A DNA stretch of 64,000 nucleotides from Sarcophilus harrisii (lineage: Eukaryota; Chordata; Mammalia; Dasyuromorphia; Dasyuridae). The position numbers and the translations under genes were made by a program. Below the pieces are notes generated by a model. That model had not been told where the DNA came from. It saw only the letters and a program-made list of their open reading frames with translations, and searched no databases. Where the stretch lies: positions 4,383,762 through 4,447,761 of the forward strand of contig NC_045432.1 in assembly GCF_902635505.1 (NCBI RefSeq), read 5' to 3'. This document shows positions 1-10,100 of the stretch, piece after piece; the first letter of the stretch is position 1, and each line of letters starts with the position of its first letter.

Positions 1-2640
1 TGGACGACTTATGGGAAAGAGGTTTGGGAAAACAATTGTGGATAGACATTTGGGATACTGTATAGAATAATAACATATCAATTTTTCTGGTAGATGCTTA
101 AAGCAAGCTGAACATGCCTGAATGAGAGCACAAGCATCAAGTTGACAAACTAAAATAGTCACATCACAAGCTAATGGGAAACATATATCTAATGATCAAA
201 AGGTTGGTAATACATCATGGCCTATTAATAACATTGTCAGTATTGAAAACAGCTTGATTCCTGTGAGTTGTAGAGAGAAATCTGTTCTCCAAACTATAGC
301 AGGAGAGCTAAGTTGGGGTACTTTGCCAACTCAGATGGGGCAAATTGACTATATTGGGCAATTATGTCAAGGGGTGTCAATATATTTGTGCTTGTGTGAA
401 CATTTATTCAGGTGTATTAGTAGCCTGTCCCTATAAATGGACCACACCTGTAAAACGTTAGATATAATTACTCTATTATGGCACCCCCATGCAAATACAA
501 AGTGATAATGGCCCTCATTTCAAAGGCAAAGAAATTGAATTATTGTAAACAACACATTATAGAGTGAATTTGCCACATGCCCTATTTCCCCAAGCTATGT
601 GGCTTATTGAAAGGATGAATGGGTTGCTGAAAGAAATTGTGAAAGTTGGTAATTACTCTATGGTATTAAGAACTGAGACAAGATCAAAGAACCCTTTTAT
701 CTAGAGTGATGACCCTGGGTTACAAGTAAGATCCCAGAGGGCAAAACAGACCTTGGGTATTAAGTGGTAGACTAAAGATCAGGAGGTCCTATCTACAAAT
801 TAAGGGACTTCAGAAATGGCAGAGAGAGACCTTTAAACTTTAGAAGATTTTTACATTGATCCACAGGAAATATTAGTATGCAATACTGGAATTGGAGTCA
901 AAATTCCTCTATGGAAACATATATGGACACATATGGACACAGATCCAGTCTTGATCTATAAAGATTACTTGTTTTGGAGCAATAATAGACTCCCAATTGT
1001 GTGGAGAAATCAAGATAACACAGTAAAACCTTAGCCCCGGTCTGTAAAGGGACAAGGGGTGATTAAATAATCCTACATCTCACAACAAAATGAACTCAGC
1101 AGTCTGACCCTGAGCTTGTGATGATTTTGATGATTTTGGATCCACCAATATGAAAATATGCTTGAGAATATGGCAAGAAAAATGCCCACAGATATGCCTC
1201 AAGGTGGGGAGATAGTAGTTGAAGGACTGAAAAATACTGTCCTTGTGTGCTACCCTAGGCATGACAAGTGATACCATGTACCTTTGTCTCATATTTTCCT
1301 ATGAGAATAATCTTTTAGCTTTGCTCTTTCTATGGAATGCATGTGCTGATGCCTATTGGAATAAAAATGTCCTTGTTTATCTTGGAAAAGCAGTGGCAGC
1401 TACTGGACCAGTAGATTGCCAGGTCTGTCAAGAACACCCCAAACACAAGTAGGACCTCCTTTTGTCCAGAGTTACAACTCTTCCTCACGTTCTCCTCCTG
1501 TCCCATATGAATCTCTGTGTTTTGCATTACCTCCTATATCTGTGATCCCGAATTGGACATTGCAGGAGGGATCACCATACTCTTAATCTCCCTTATATTA
1601 ATATCACATACTCTGCAAGTAATCATTACCAAAGTGTATTAATTTCTTTAGATCTTATAGCCAATATTGGTCCTTTTTATTATCATTGTGTTTCAGGAAA
1701 TTACATCTTTGCCATATATCACAACTCATACCCTTTGTACCCAGACCCCTACCCTGTTTTATAATACATCTGCTATTTTTACATCCCAGGAAATTATTCT
1801 TATTAGTTCCCCAATTCAACTGTGCTCATCCCTGGAAAACCATTTTGGAAACTAATCCGTGGTTTCCCAAAGAATCCCTCACCTTCATGGGACATAATAC
1901 GAGAATTATTAAGCATAAATTTAAGATCCTCAATTTGATTATATGAAAGCTTGGAGGTTGTAATTACAGAATCTACTTAAAACTACACTTAAAAATTCAT
2001 TGTGTACTACGTACTCCCAACAGATGTCTTTTTGTGCAGTAGATATGCTCCACATCATTAGTATTTGAAGCTCTTGACATCCAAAATAAGACTTTATTGG
2101 ATGTTGCCTCAATTGTAACCTATTACTGCCTTAGTCCATATGCTAATTATGGGTACCGCATCATCAGGTTTCTGAACCCAGTGTTCAGGTTCATAATCAT
2201 TCAACATCTTTAGAGTCAACTTTCCCACAGGAAAAGGGAATCTTGGTATAGTTTTCTATGGTGGGTGAAAAAAAAAAGTAACTGGTTTTCAAATAACAGT
2301 GTGTGGGACATATAGATCATGAAGTTGTTCTAACCAATATAACTGCTGCTATTGAGTAGTTTGCAAATGCAGCTGCTCAAGGGTTACAAAACTTCCAGGA
2401 ATCCTTAGACTCCCTAGCTAATGTCATCCTTGATAATTGAATAGCCTTGGATTACTTATTAGCTGTAGGAGGAGTATGCATAATCATCAATACCTCATGT
2501 TGTATTTGCATTAATAAATCAACTGCCATTGAAATTAATATACATAATATTCATGACATTGCACATTGGATGTGTGAGACTCAAGAACAATTGTTTCCCT
2601 CAGTACCAGGATGGGATTTAATATAAAAATAAAAATTTGT
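1..2640 (+). mobile_element. Endogenous retrovirus remnant, integrase and envelope region
   Basis: Fossil provirus cut by the left edge of the window. About 480-850 encodes a retroviral integrase-like stretch, including the catalytic-core surroundings and the region that follows. About 1030-2640 corresponds to envelope, ending in a transmembrane-subunit remnant near 2340-2530. That remnant has an immunosuppressive-domain-like segment followed by a CX6CC pattern, typical of gammaretrovirus or D-type envelopes. The copy is clearly broken, with many breaks (more than ten), so it is old. An LTR-like stretch may follow at about 2860-3110, but I could not define its ends. The family is ERV1-like by the envelope; the pol affinity is unclear. 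Confidence 0.75.
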
Positions 2641-3128
2641 CATATCTATGTGTTTTGATAGGTTTATTTTTCTATGTTTTGGACCTTTTATTATGAATTG
2701 CCTTTCAACTATGGTTTCTTCTAGACTACAAACTTTTACTATGTATAAGTGACTGTGTATAAGTGATTATCAGTTGAAGCCCTCTTGTTTTATTTGCTAT
2801 GTGTAAAAGTTTATCAGTTGAAGCTCTGTTGTTTTATTTTATCAAAGAGGGATATGCTTGATCCTAGGGACGAATTGTAAAGAATCCTAGTGAGAATCCC
2901 AGTGAGTCTCAAGCATGTAATTTTTTACTGAGAACTTTGTAATGTGCTTGCAGTTATCTGACAGAATCTCAGGAAGCACAAAAGGGTTGGCTACCCTTCT
3001 GGTGCTTTAATGCATGAGTATTCTTTATTGCGAGCCTGTGTTTACTCCAGAAACCTGGACAGTTCCCAGAGTAAACATAATTCTCCTAAAGGAATGAACA
3101 AATATTCTTCTTGCCCAAATCTCATTTA

Positions 3129-3270
3129 GACTCAGATCTAGAGTTGGAAGGAACCTTAAAAGTCAATTAGTTAAAACTTCCCATGCAGAGGAAAATACTG
3201 AACTCCCAAGTAGTGATGGGAGTTGTCTGAGGCCGCATGGGAAGTATGTGTTCGCCACTAGAAAGGTAGG
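3129..3270 (+). repeat. Ancient SINE-like repeat fragment
   Basis: The stretch beginning agagttggaaggaacctta and continuing to a degenerate 'gggagttgtctgaggc' section matches the common mammalian 'attached to lymph-node-like' old repeat with a core followed by a protocol of the MIR type only loosely. I base this on remembered consensus wording, so the family is uncertain. No coding content. Confidence 0.3.
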
Positions 3271-3274
3271 ATGT

Positions 3275-3924
3275 TGTGAGAAATTGTGGGAGAAGAATGT
3301 TCTGTTTCCGCAGATATTGACTTGGCCATAAAAGATAAGAAATTAGATGGAGGACTCATATCAGTGGTCAGCAGTAGTGCTGGTAGTCAAAAAGAATTTA
3401 TTCAAACACAATGTCAGGATGAAGGGAAGGATTTACAACATCCTGGTAAGATATCTCCAGCCAATCACCTTGTGAGCCAGAAAGCTAGCTAAACACAAAG
3501 TTTCTGAAGAGGGGCCCAGGACTACAACTGGTTAAAACCAGCTGGAGTCAATGACAGGCCACAAGTGTTTTAGAAGAACCCATGCTGAATGAACCTCATG
3601 CATATTAACTGATACATCCCAAAGGTGAGATTAGTCACCATCTTTGAACATGGGACGTATGATCCGGGAGGGAGACATATTAAGAACTGTATATGAGACT
3701 CGAATGACATGTGAATTCTGAAAGGAAATTCAGGAAGGAGGAAGTGGGGTTAGAGCAGGATTACAAGATATACCTGTGGGCCTTCTACCTGTGAGTTGAG
3801 GGTAAATTATGGAGTTTTCACACCAGCTCCTACACGAGTGTATTAAAAAGATTAACTGCTTCACTTATTCTATGTCTATTTATTCACTGTGCCCTTCTGA
3901 GGATTCAGAGTATTATTTCTCACA
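3275..3924 (-). mobile_element. Solo LTR, 650 bp
   Basis: The ends are a perfect 10-bp inverted pair (TGTGAGAAAT and ATTTCTCACA) with TG...CA termini. Read on the minus strand, an AATAAA signal lies about 120 bp before the end, as expected for an R-U5 boundary. Flanking bases (atgt and gtgt) are only partly alike, so the target-site duplication has decayed. No internal retroviral sequence is attached, so this is a solo LTR. Family unknown. Confidence 0.6.
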
Positions 3925-4402
3925 GTGTGAACCTAGATTTTGCCAACTTGGAATTGAGGGGTGGTCCATGAGATGGTACTGCCTCTTATACTCCCAGCTC
4001 ACTAATGTGCTCTCATCTCTAGACAACTGGAAAGATAAAGGCCAAATTTATTTTTTAAACGTTAAAAGAAAAGCCATTTCCAAAAGTAATCAAATTTTGC
4101 CTCATGAACTTTCAACAGCTGCTTATTGGCCTGAATTTAATTGTTTATGGGATTTCTGTCTACATCTACTCTCCCTTTAATGTGAGAAGTCCTTATCCTA
4201 GCTTTACCTTTTATTGAAATGAGTTTTCAAGTATTCACATGACACCTTGGCTTAGGTGAGATATCATCAGAGATAAATAACATTACTTCAGCACCAAAGA
4301 CCCTGGAAAGCTCTGCCAGGCTTGCTCTCTGTGAGACACCTACTCTAGTCACACAAACCGCTGCATCGGAGGGACCCCGTGGGGACATGGCAGCACAACC
4401 AC
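3925..4402. other. No recognisable feature
   Basis: Single-copy-looking sequence between a solo LTR and a SINE. An open frame at 3809-4180 crosses the LTR edge and has no recognisable domain, so I do not call it a gene. Confidence 0.5.
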
Positions 4403-4660
4403 AGGCAGCTGGGTGGTTCAGTGGGTAAAGCACTGGAACTGGAGTAAGGAAGGCTCATCTTCAAGGATACAAATCTAGCCTCGGATATGTATTAGCTATG
4501 AAATCCTGGGCAAATCACTTAACACTCTTTCCCTAGTTCCTCATGGATAATATAAGTTGGAGAAAGAAGTGGAAAATCATTGTAGAATCTTTGTCTCCCC
4601 TCAAAAAAAGCCAAATGGGGCTTTCAGATTCAGATACAACTGAATGTCTGATACATGGTC
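4403..4660 (+). repeat. CORE-type tRNA-derived SINE (MAR1-like)
   Basis: Starts with the tRNA-like head ggcagctgggtggttcagtg, passes through the core (gaaatcctgggcaaatcact), and ends in the characteristic tail about aaatggtaaaccac, caaatgggg and a tcagatacaactgaa block. The whole order matches the marsupial CORE-SINE usually called MAR1. It is well diverged, so old. Confidence 0.7.
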
Positions 4661-5089
4661 GGATAAACCTAGACTCACATCTGTCATCTGTCATCCCTAC
4701 AGACATCAATGTATCCTGCATCATCATCAAAGAAAAAAATTTAAAAGTGCTCTGCAAAAAGGAGTTCACTTTCCAGAACACGTCATTCTTCTGACATCTA
4801 CTGTGCTATGTTAACAGAACAATGAAAGGTTTGTCCAAAAGCCATTTCATTTCCTTTTCCCAATCTGAAAATGATTGACAGTAAATTTGTAAAGGGCTGA
4901 TACCAAATTCACCATGGTATTTTTAAACTTCAATTCAAATCGTGTATGATAGGACCACTGTCTACCAGTATTACTCCCCAAACAGGTTTGAACCACACTT
5001 CTTTTTGACTATATATATATATATTTTTTTTTTTTTTGAAAAGTGACCAAGCTACTCCTGTAGCCCCAAGGCTATCTTTATTTAGTTCT
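4661..5089. other. Unclassified, with a TA/T-rich tract
   Basis: No gene seen. A (TA)n then T-run lies at about 5012-5037. It may be the poly(T) edge of an unrecognised minus-strand retroposon. Confidence 0.35.
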
Positions 5090-5620
5090 CTAATTAACTC
5101 ACTCTTAAACTAATCACAATGTCTCTTCAAAAATTTTCATCCCTCCTCATATCTCCCATGGCTCCTTCCCACCCTGACCCCATGATCTCAGTTGAGATTT
5201 TCCTGAAAATATGTAGGTCAGTCCCTGAGAGCTCCTTCTTCTCCTCTCCTCTTCCTCTCACATTAGTCAGGTACCCTCTACCACTGTCTCCTCCATCACC
5301 CCTGTCTCACACATAAAGAAGAGTTTACTGTTTATTGAGCAAAACCCCTCTCTACCTGCATGGTGGTCCCCTTCAACCCATTTCCTCCAACAGACCACTT
5401 CCTCTATCATGTCTCACTTCAATACCTTCTTGGTATTGGCTACTCCACGCCTATAAACATGTCTATGTCTCCTAATCCTTAAAAATATCTCTGTCTGAGT
5501 CTATTCATTTGTTCTAATTATCCTCCCACATATCACCTCTTCTTTTGTGACTAAAGTATTTGAAAAGTCCATTTGCAAAAGTCATCTTTACTTGCTCTCC
5601 CCTCTCTCAACTCTTTTCTT
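5090..5620 (+). repeat. Possible L2-type LINE fragment
   Basis: Pyrimidine-rich sequence with phrases such as cacttcctctatcatgtctc and ctccaacagaccacttcc, which resemble the 3' half of L2 elements. Similarity is from memory and weak. Confidence 0.3.
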
Positions 5621-5640
5621 AAGGATTTCAAACTGAATAT

Positions 5641-5646
5641 TTTATT
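5641..5646 (-). promoter_or_regulatory. Polyadenylation signal of the GSPT retrocopy
   Basis: AATAAA read on the minus strand, about 365 bp past the stop codon. The surrounding sequence resembles the end of the GSPT1 3' UTR (aataaaata followed by a ttcagtttg-like end). Confidence 0.6.
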
Positions 5647-6009
5647 AACATGGTAGTTTTGTAACATGTGCACACACACCTGCATGCTCTAAATGATCTG
5701 CCTGGGGAAATGTATAAATATGCCTGAGGGAAAATTAAAAATAAAAGATTTGTTTAGGTTTTTCATTATTGTAGGCAATCATGTCCACATCACTTACAAA
5801 GCTATTGCTGAATCTGTCCAAGAAAGCAGAATTTGGAAGGAGCAACAGTGGCATAGCAGAGCTTTCAATATGAGAAAGCTAACATTATGTGGACTTTTGC
5901 TGTGAAATTTGTCTTTGCAAAATATGGGAGGAAGTTTTTTGATGGACAGAAAATAAGAGGAAGCAGTGTGAATTAGAAGCTTCCACAGAGTCAATTTCAA
6001 GAAAAATGC

Positions 6010-7527
6010 TTAGTCCTTCTCTGGAACCAGTTTCAGAACTTTTCCAATTGCAATGGTCTTCCCCTCATCTCTTAAAGTAAAACGACCCATCTGAGGGAAA
6101 TCTTTGAAGGTCTCAAGGCAGATGGTTCCTGCTGTTCTTAAACGGGCAATGCATACTTGATCTTGTTTGACAAAACGTGGTCGTGTCTTACTTTTTTCTC
6201 CTGTTTTTTTGTCTACCAAGCAGATTAAGGCTGTTATCTCTACTTCTTCAATACAGGTATGAATGTGCAGCACCGCATTATAACCTGGGCAGATGATAGA
6301 TTTGTGCTCAATAATCACTATCTGAGCATCAAACGTGTGTCCAAAATGACAGAGATTTTTAGGTTCACAAAGTATGAATCCTGGAAGTATTTCTTCTTCT
6401 TCAATTCCCTTCAGTCTAATCTTGAGGTTTTCCCCTGGGGCTGCAGAATCCATTTCTACATCATCAGAAAGGATTCCAAGAACTTCCACATTGTGCTTGT
6501 TTGGCATCATCACAAACTGCTGTCCTTTACAGATAGAGCCCGATTCCAACTTTCCCAGGACCACAGTGCCCATGTCCTTGTATTTATCCACGATTGGCAG
6601 CCTAACTGGTCCATCAAGTGATCTGTTGAAGTTTGGCAAATCATCCAGATATTGAACAAATGGTAACCCCTCATACCAAGGACAGCAATCTGACGGCTCT
6701 TTAAGGTTTGCACCTGTCAGCCCTGAGCAGGGCATGAAGTGTATATCCTTTTTGGGACTGAAGCCAACTTTTTTCAAAAATGGCAGCAACTTTTCTTTGC
6801 ATTCTTCATATCTCTTATTGCTCCAATTTACTGTTGGGTCATCCATCTTGTTCACAAGCACTATCAAGTGCTTTACACCTGCTGTTTTTGCCAACATGGC
6901 ATGTTCCCTTGTCTGTCCTCCTTTTTCAAATCCAGTTTCAAACTCTCCCTTCCGAGCAGAGATGACCAGCACGGCCAGATCGGCTTGAGAAGCGCCACCA
7001 ATCATGTGTGGGACAAAACTCTTGTGCCCGGGGGCGTCCAGGATGGTGAAGTGCTTTTTTTCTGTCTCAAAGTAGGCTCGGCCCACCTCCACAGTTTTAC
7101 CTTTGTCTCGTTCTTCCTGATTTGTATCCAAGGCCCAGGACAAGTACCAAGTTTCTCTGTTTTTTTCCTTAGCTTCTCGTTGATATTTTTCAAGTGTTCT
7201 TTTGTCAACCATCCCCGTCAAATACATGATTTGTCCTCCAATGGTTGATTTGCCAGCATCCACATGCCCAATGAATACGACGTTTACATGTTCTTTTTTT
7301 GATGCAGCTGCTGGTGCCACCACAGATTTGCGTTTTGGTATTTTTCCCTCCTTCTCCACCACCATTTCTGGCGCGCCCGCCTCTGGCGGTCCTCTGTCTC
7401 CCAAAGAGCCTTCCCCCGGTTCTGCTCCACTCGGTCCTGCTCCACTCGGTCCTTCTTTGTGCTCCCATGATTCTTCTGGAGACAGCTCGGTCTCTCCACT
7501 TTTTAGAACAGGTCCTGAACCTTCCAT
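6010..7527 (-). CDS. eRF3-like GTPase, intact 505-codon frame (GSPT-like)
   Basis: eRF3 is the GTPase partner of eRF1 in translation termination in the cytosol. From the ATG at 7527 the frame runs 505 codons without a stop. That ATG corresponds to the start of the 499-residue form of human GSPT1 as I remember it (MELSEPIVENGETE; here MEGSGPVLKSGETE). Its context is strong, with A at -3 and G at +4. The frame is open farther upstream to 7827, but only from a GTG. After an acidic linker come GHVDAGKST (G1), DAPGHKSFVP (G3), NKMDDP (G4) and SGLTGAN (G5), then both beta-barrel domains, ending KVLKLVPEKD. From recall I count roughly 23 differences from human GSPT1 over about 430 residues. The linker holds a short tandem duplication (GPSGA). 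Either a functional retrogene or a young pseudogene; I cannot decide without the parent sequence. It is not obviously the placental GSPT2. Confidence 0.8.
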   Translation of the reverse strand: MEGSGPVLKSGETELSPEESWEHKEGPSGAGPSGAEPGEGSLGDRGPPEAGAPEMVVEKEGKIPKRKSVVAPAAASKKEHVNVVFIGHVDAGKSTIGGQIMYLTGMVDKRTLEKYQREAKEKNRETWYLSWALDTNQEERDKGKTVEVGRAYFETEKKHFTILDAPGHKSFVPHMIGGASQADLAVLVISARKGEFETGFEKGGQTREHAMLAKTAGVKHLIVLVNKMDDPTVNWSNKRYEECKEKLLPFLKKVGFSPKKDIHFMPCSGLTGANLKEPSDCCPWYEGLPFVQYLDDLPNFNRSLDGPVRLPIVDKYKDMGTVVLGKLESGSICKGQQFVMMPNKHNVEVLGILSDDVEMDSAAPGENLKIRLKGIEEEEILPGFILCEPKNLCHFGHTFDAQIVIIEHKSIICPGYNAVLHIHTCIEEVEITALICLVDKKTGEKSKTRPRFVKQDQVCIARLRTAGTICLETFKDFPQMGRFTLRDEGKTIAIGKVLKLVPEKD

Positions 7528-7579
7528 GCTGAGCGCTGACTTTGAACCTGCATACGACACTGTCTGCTCTTGAGAACGT

Positions 7580-8110
7580 TCCACAGGTGCCTCGGGGCCA
7601 GCAGGGCCTCCTGCTCCGGAGCCGTCTCCCCGGGCGGCGGTGGGGGCGGCGGCTGGGGGCAGCGATGGCAGCGGCTGCCGAACCGGGCCCCGCAAGGAGG
7701 ACTGCACGAACCGAAGCGCGGACGGTGAGCTGGCCGCGCAAGGCCGCGCTGAGGTTCTGGGCCTCGGCCGCGGCGGCAGGAGGAGCGCCGATGGCCCGGG
7801 ACTTCTGTGTCCCTCTGGTCCCAGCACTCAGGCGCCGGTCCCCGTTTCCGTTGCCGCCTTTGCCGTTGCCGCCACAGCTGCCCGGATGGGGAGGGGGCGG
7901 AGGAGGAAGAAGCAGTGCGTGTGGAAAGGAGAGGACGGGATTGGGGAGGGCTGAAAGGACTGGGAGGGGCGCGAGCAGGCGCACTGACTGTGGGGAAGGG
8001 GGACGAGGTGAGGAGAGAGAGCGAGAGAGGGGGGGATAGGGGGAAGGGGAGAGGGAAGAAAGAAGAGAGACAGAGACAGAGAGATACCCGGCGGCGGCGC
8101 TCATCCTTGG
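7580..8110. promoter_or_regulatory. CpG-dense region over the 5' part of the retrocopy
   Basis: By eye this stretch is far richer in G, C and CpG than anything else in the window. Part of it is the old GSPT1 N-terminal coding sequence; the remainder up to about 8110 may be the copied 5' UTR or local sequence. A CpG island here could act as a promoter for the retrocopy. That is inference; no TATA box was found. Confidence 0.5.
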
Positions 8111-9339
8111 ATCCGCCTCTACCCAGGCAGCTCAACCCGGCCCCCATACTCTTCACGTGTGGGAGGGTGTGCAGATCCCTCTTTTCCTCCCCATCCCACC
8201 CCAACTCCCTCTTCTGAAACTTTCAACCGTTAACTTGCCCTCCTCGTTGCACTGAAACTTTTCTCACGTTGCCAGTTATCTCTTCGATACCAAATCCCTG
8301 TTCTTTTCTTAACCTTCACTTTTCCTGATTACTTTTCAGACTTTCACACTGTGATTGAGCCTACTCTTGATACTTTTATCTAAGTTTTTTTCCAAGTTGT
8401 TCCCTCCAGGACAGTTTCTCCTTTTAGTCAGCAAACAAACATTTATTAAGTATCTATTATGTGCCAGGCATTGCAGTAAGCACTGAAAATGCAAAGAAAG
8501 CTAAGACACGACCAGCTCCTGAGTGACCCCTCACCTTGGCTACTCCTTCTCAGTATCCTTAGCTGGACCCTCATCCAGGTGGTGCCTTGTAATCCCTGGG
8601 CTCTGTCCTGGGCTGACTCCCCTTCTATCACAATGGCCCTATTCCCGATTGCTCTTTTCTCCTCGATCTTCCCTCCTCCTCCTATCCCTTTCTCTTTATG
8701 TTTTTGCTTCTTAGTCTTTTTTTTGCTTCATTTTTTTCAGGTTCTGCTTTCCCTCTTTTTTGCTCCCTTTCAGTTACTCCAATAGATTCCTTCTCCCACT
8801 CCCAAAACAAGACCTCCCTCATTCCCTTTTAAAGTTTTCCCCTCTTCCCCCTCTTCATCCATTCCCCTAAAGATTCTTTACTTCCTGAGACTACAAGATT
8901 TAATTTGCCCTCTTTGCTAATCCTCAATTTGACCCACAGGCATCTCACGCTCCCTTTTATTCCCTTTCTATTTACCATCCCATTGGTACTCCCACCAATA
9001 TCACTGACAGTTTATAATCAACATCTGTTCATTGCTTCTAGGACTTGTTTTTTCAATTAAATTATTAAATTCAAACATGATGTGTCTTGGAAATTGCACT
9101 CTTGGTGTTTCTTTTCTAGAAATCATCTATGCATTTTGTTATTTGGTATTTCATTAGCTATTTTAGGAATGTGAGGGGTTTCTCTTGGATAACATCCTGC
9201 ATTACACTGTTGGTTTTGGTCCTGCTCATCATCTCTAAACATCCTATCTTTGAGGTGTTTCTTATATATTGAGAATATTTTCTTTAAATATTCTTGGTTT
9301 TGGCTTCTCCTTTTTTGTCATTCATTTCTGTGCAAATCA
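8111..9339. other. Pyrimidine-rich sequence with an old repeat
   Basis: No gene recognised. At 8431-8510 there is a fragment of the common mammalian-type repeat with the phrase ttattaagtatctattatg and gtgccaggcattgcagtaag. The rest (8510-9060) is C/T-rich and may be decayed LINE sequence. Confidence 0.35.
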
Positions 9340-9954
9340 AAAAATTATTGCCAGCAGCCTGAAAAGGATTCATGTAACAGAGCTATAGTTAGTCAGCCTT
9401 TTGCCTAAGAGTTGAGAGTTTGAAATACCATATTCCAAAATGCAAAGAATATTACTACTTATAAGGAAAATAGCCACCCAAATAGTATAATCTCACAGGG
9501 GAAATCATGGGTTTATATTGAAATGATGGACTTCCAACTATTCTTGATGAAAAACCTAGAGTTTCATAGAAACTTCAAAGGTGTAAATTGTAGCATTCCC
9601 TAGAAAACAGTTTGCAGGTGAAAGTTTATCTATATTCACTTCTAGGGCTAACATTCCATCAATGAGCAACTCCTAAACATCATCATACCAACAATAGAGT
9701 TCTCAGGACAGTAATAAGGTGGAAAGTGGATGCCACCAGATAGAGACAGGTGGATTCTTCTGATCCAAAGTGAATTAATGGAACCTGGGGAGAGGAGAAG
9801 ATCACTGGAGAAGAAAGAAGACTTGTCTTAACTTTTATGGACCCAGCCAGTCCAGCAAGTATTTATTAACTACCTGCTGTTATTGATTAATATTCATTAT
9901 ATATAATATATTTATATATTATTATTAATATTAATATTTATTAAAGTGACTCTA

Positions 9955-10100
9955 GGAAGCCAAATTGTATTCTGGAAGAACTTCAGGTGCCATAGAGTCA
10001 GAGGACCTGGGTTCAAATGCTGCTTCTGAGGCTTAGTACCAGTGTGATCCTGGGCAACAACTTGTTAGGTGTCAGTTTCTTCCCCTCTGGCTAAGAGGAG
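9955..10100 (+). repeat. Old CORE-SINE shared by units A, B and C
   Basis: tRNA-like head and core (gagtcagaggacctgggttc; gtgtgatcctgggcaac; cagtttcttcccctc). The same SINE sits in the same place in B (about 47190-47345) and C (about 54460-54600), so it was in the ancestor of the three. Confidence 0.65.

Larger units (their letters stand above)
5628..7895 (-). pseudogene. Intronless GSPT1 retrocopy, full extent
   Basis: This is a reverse-transcribed copy of GSPT1 mRNA: the parent gene has many exons, this copy has none. The 3' UTR is present from 6009 down to about 5628. It contains stretches I recognise from the GSPT1 3' UTR and an AATAAA signal at 5641-5646 (TTTATT on the plus strand). No poly(A) tail or target-site duplication survives that I can see. 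At the 5' end the GSPT1 N-terminus is recognisable but split over three frames. A PGSCGGNG-like start lies near 7887 and a PECWDQ segment near 7822. An AAAAEAQNLSAALRGQL segment follows, then FVQSSLRGP near 7708. The parent's start codon is gone. The 5' limit is uncertain and may extend toward 8100. Confidence 0.85.

Noticed and set aside
7528-7827. Upstream 100-codon extension of the eRF3-like frame
   Set aside because: It begins at GTG and its first part reads former coding sequence out of frame. The ATG at 7527 is a better eukaryotic start.
7205-8104. Open frames of 299 and 233 codons on the minus strand overlapping the GSPT copy
   Set aside because: They are pieces of the old GSPT1 N-terminus and GC-rich 5' sequence read in shifted frames, not separate genes.
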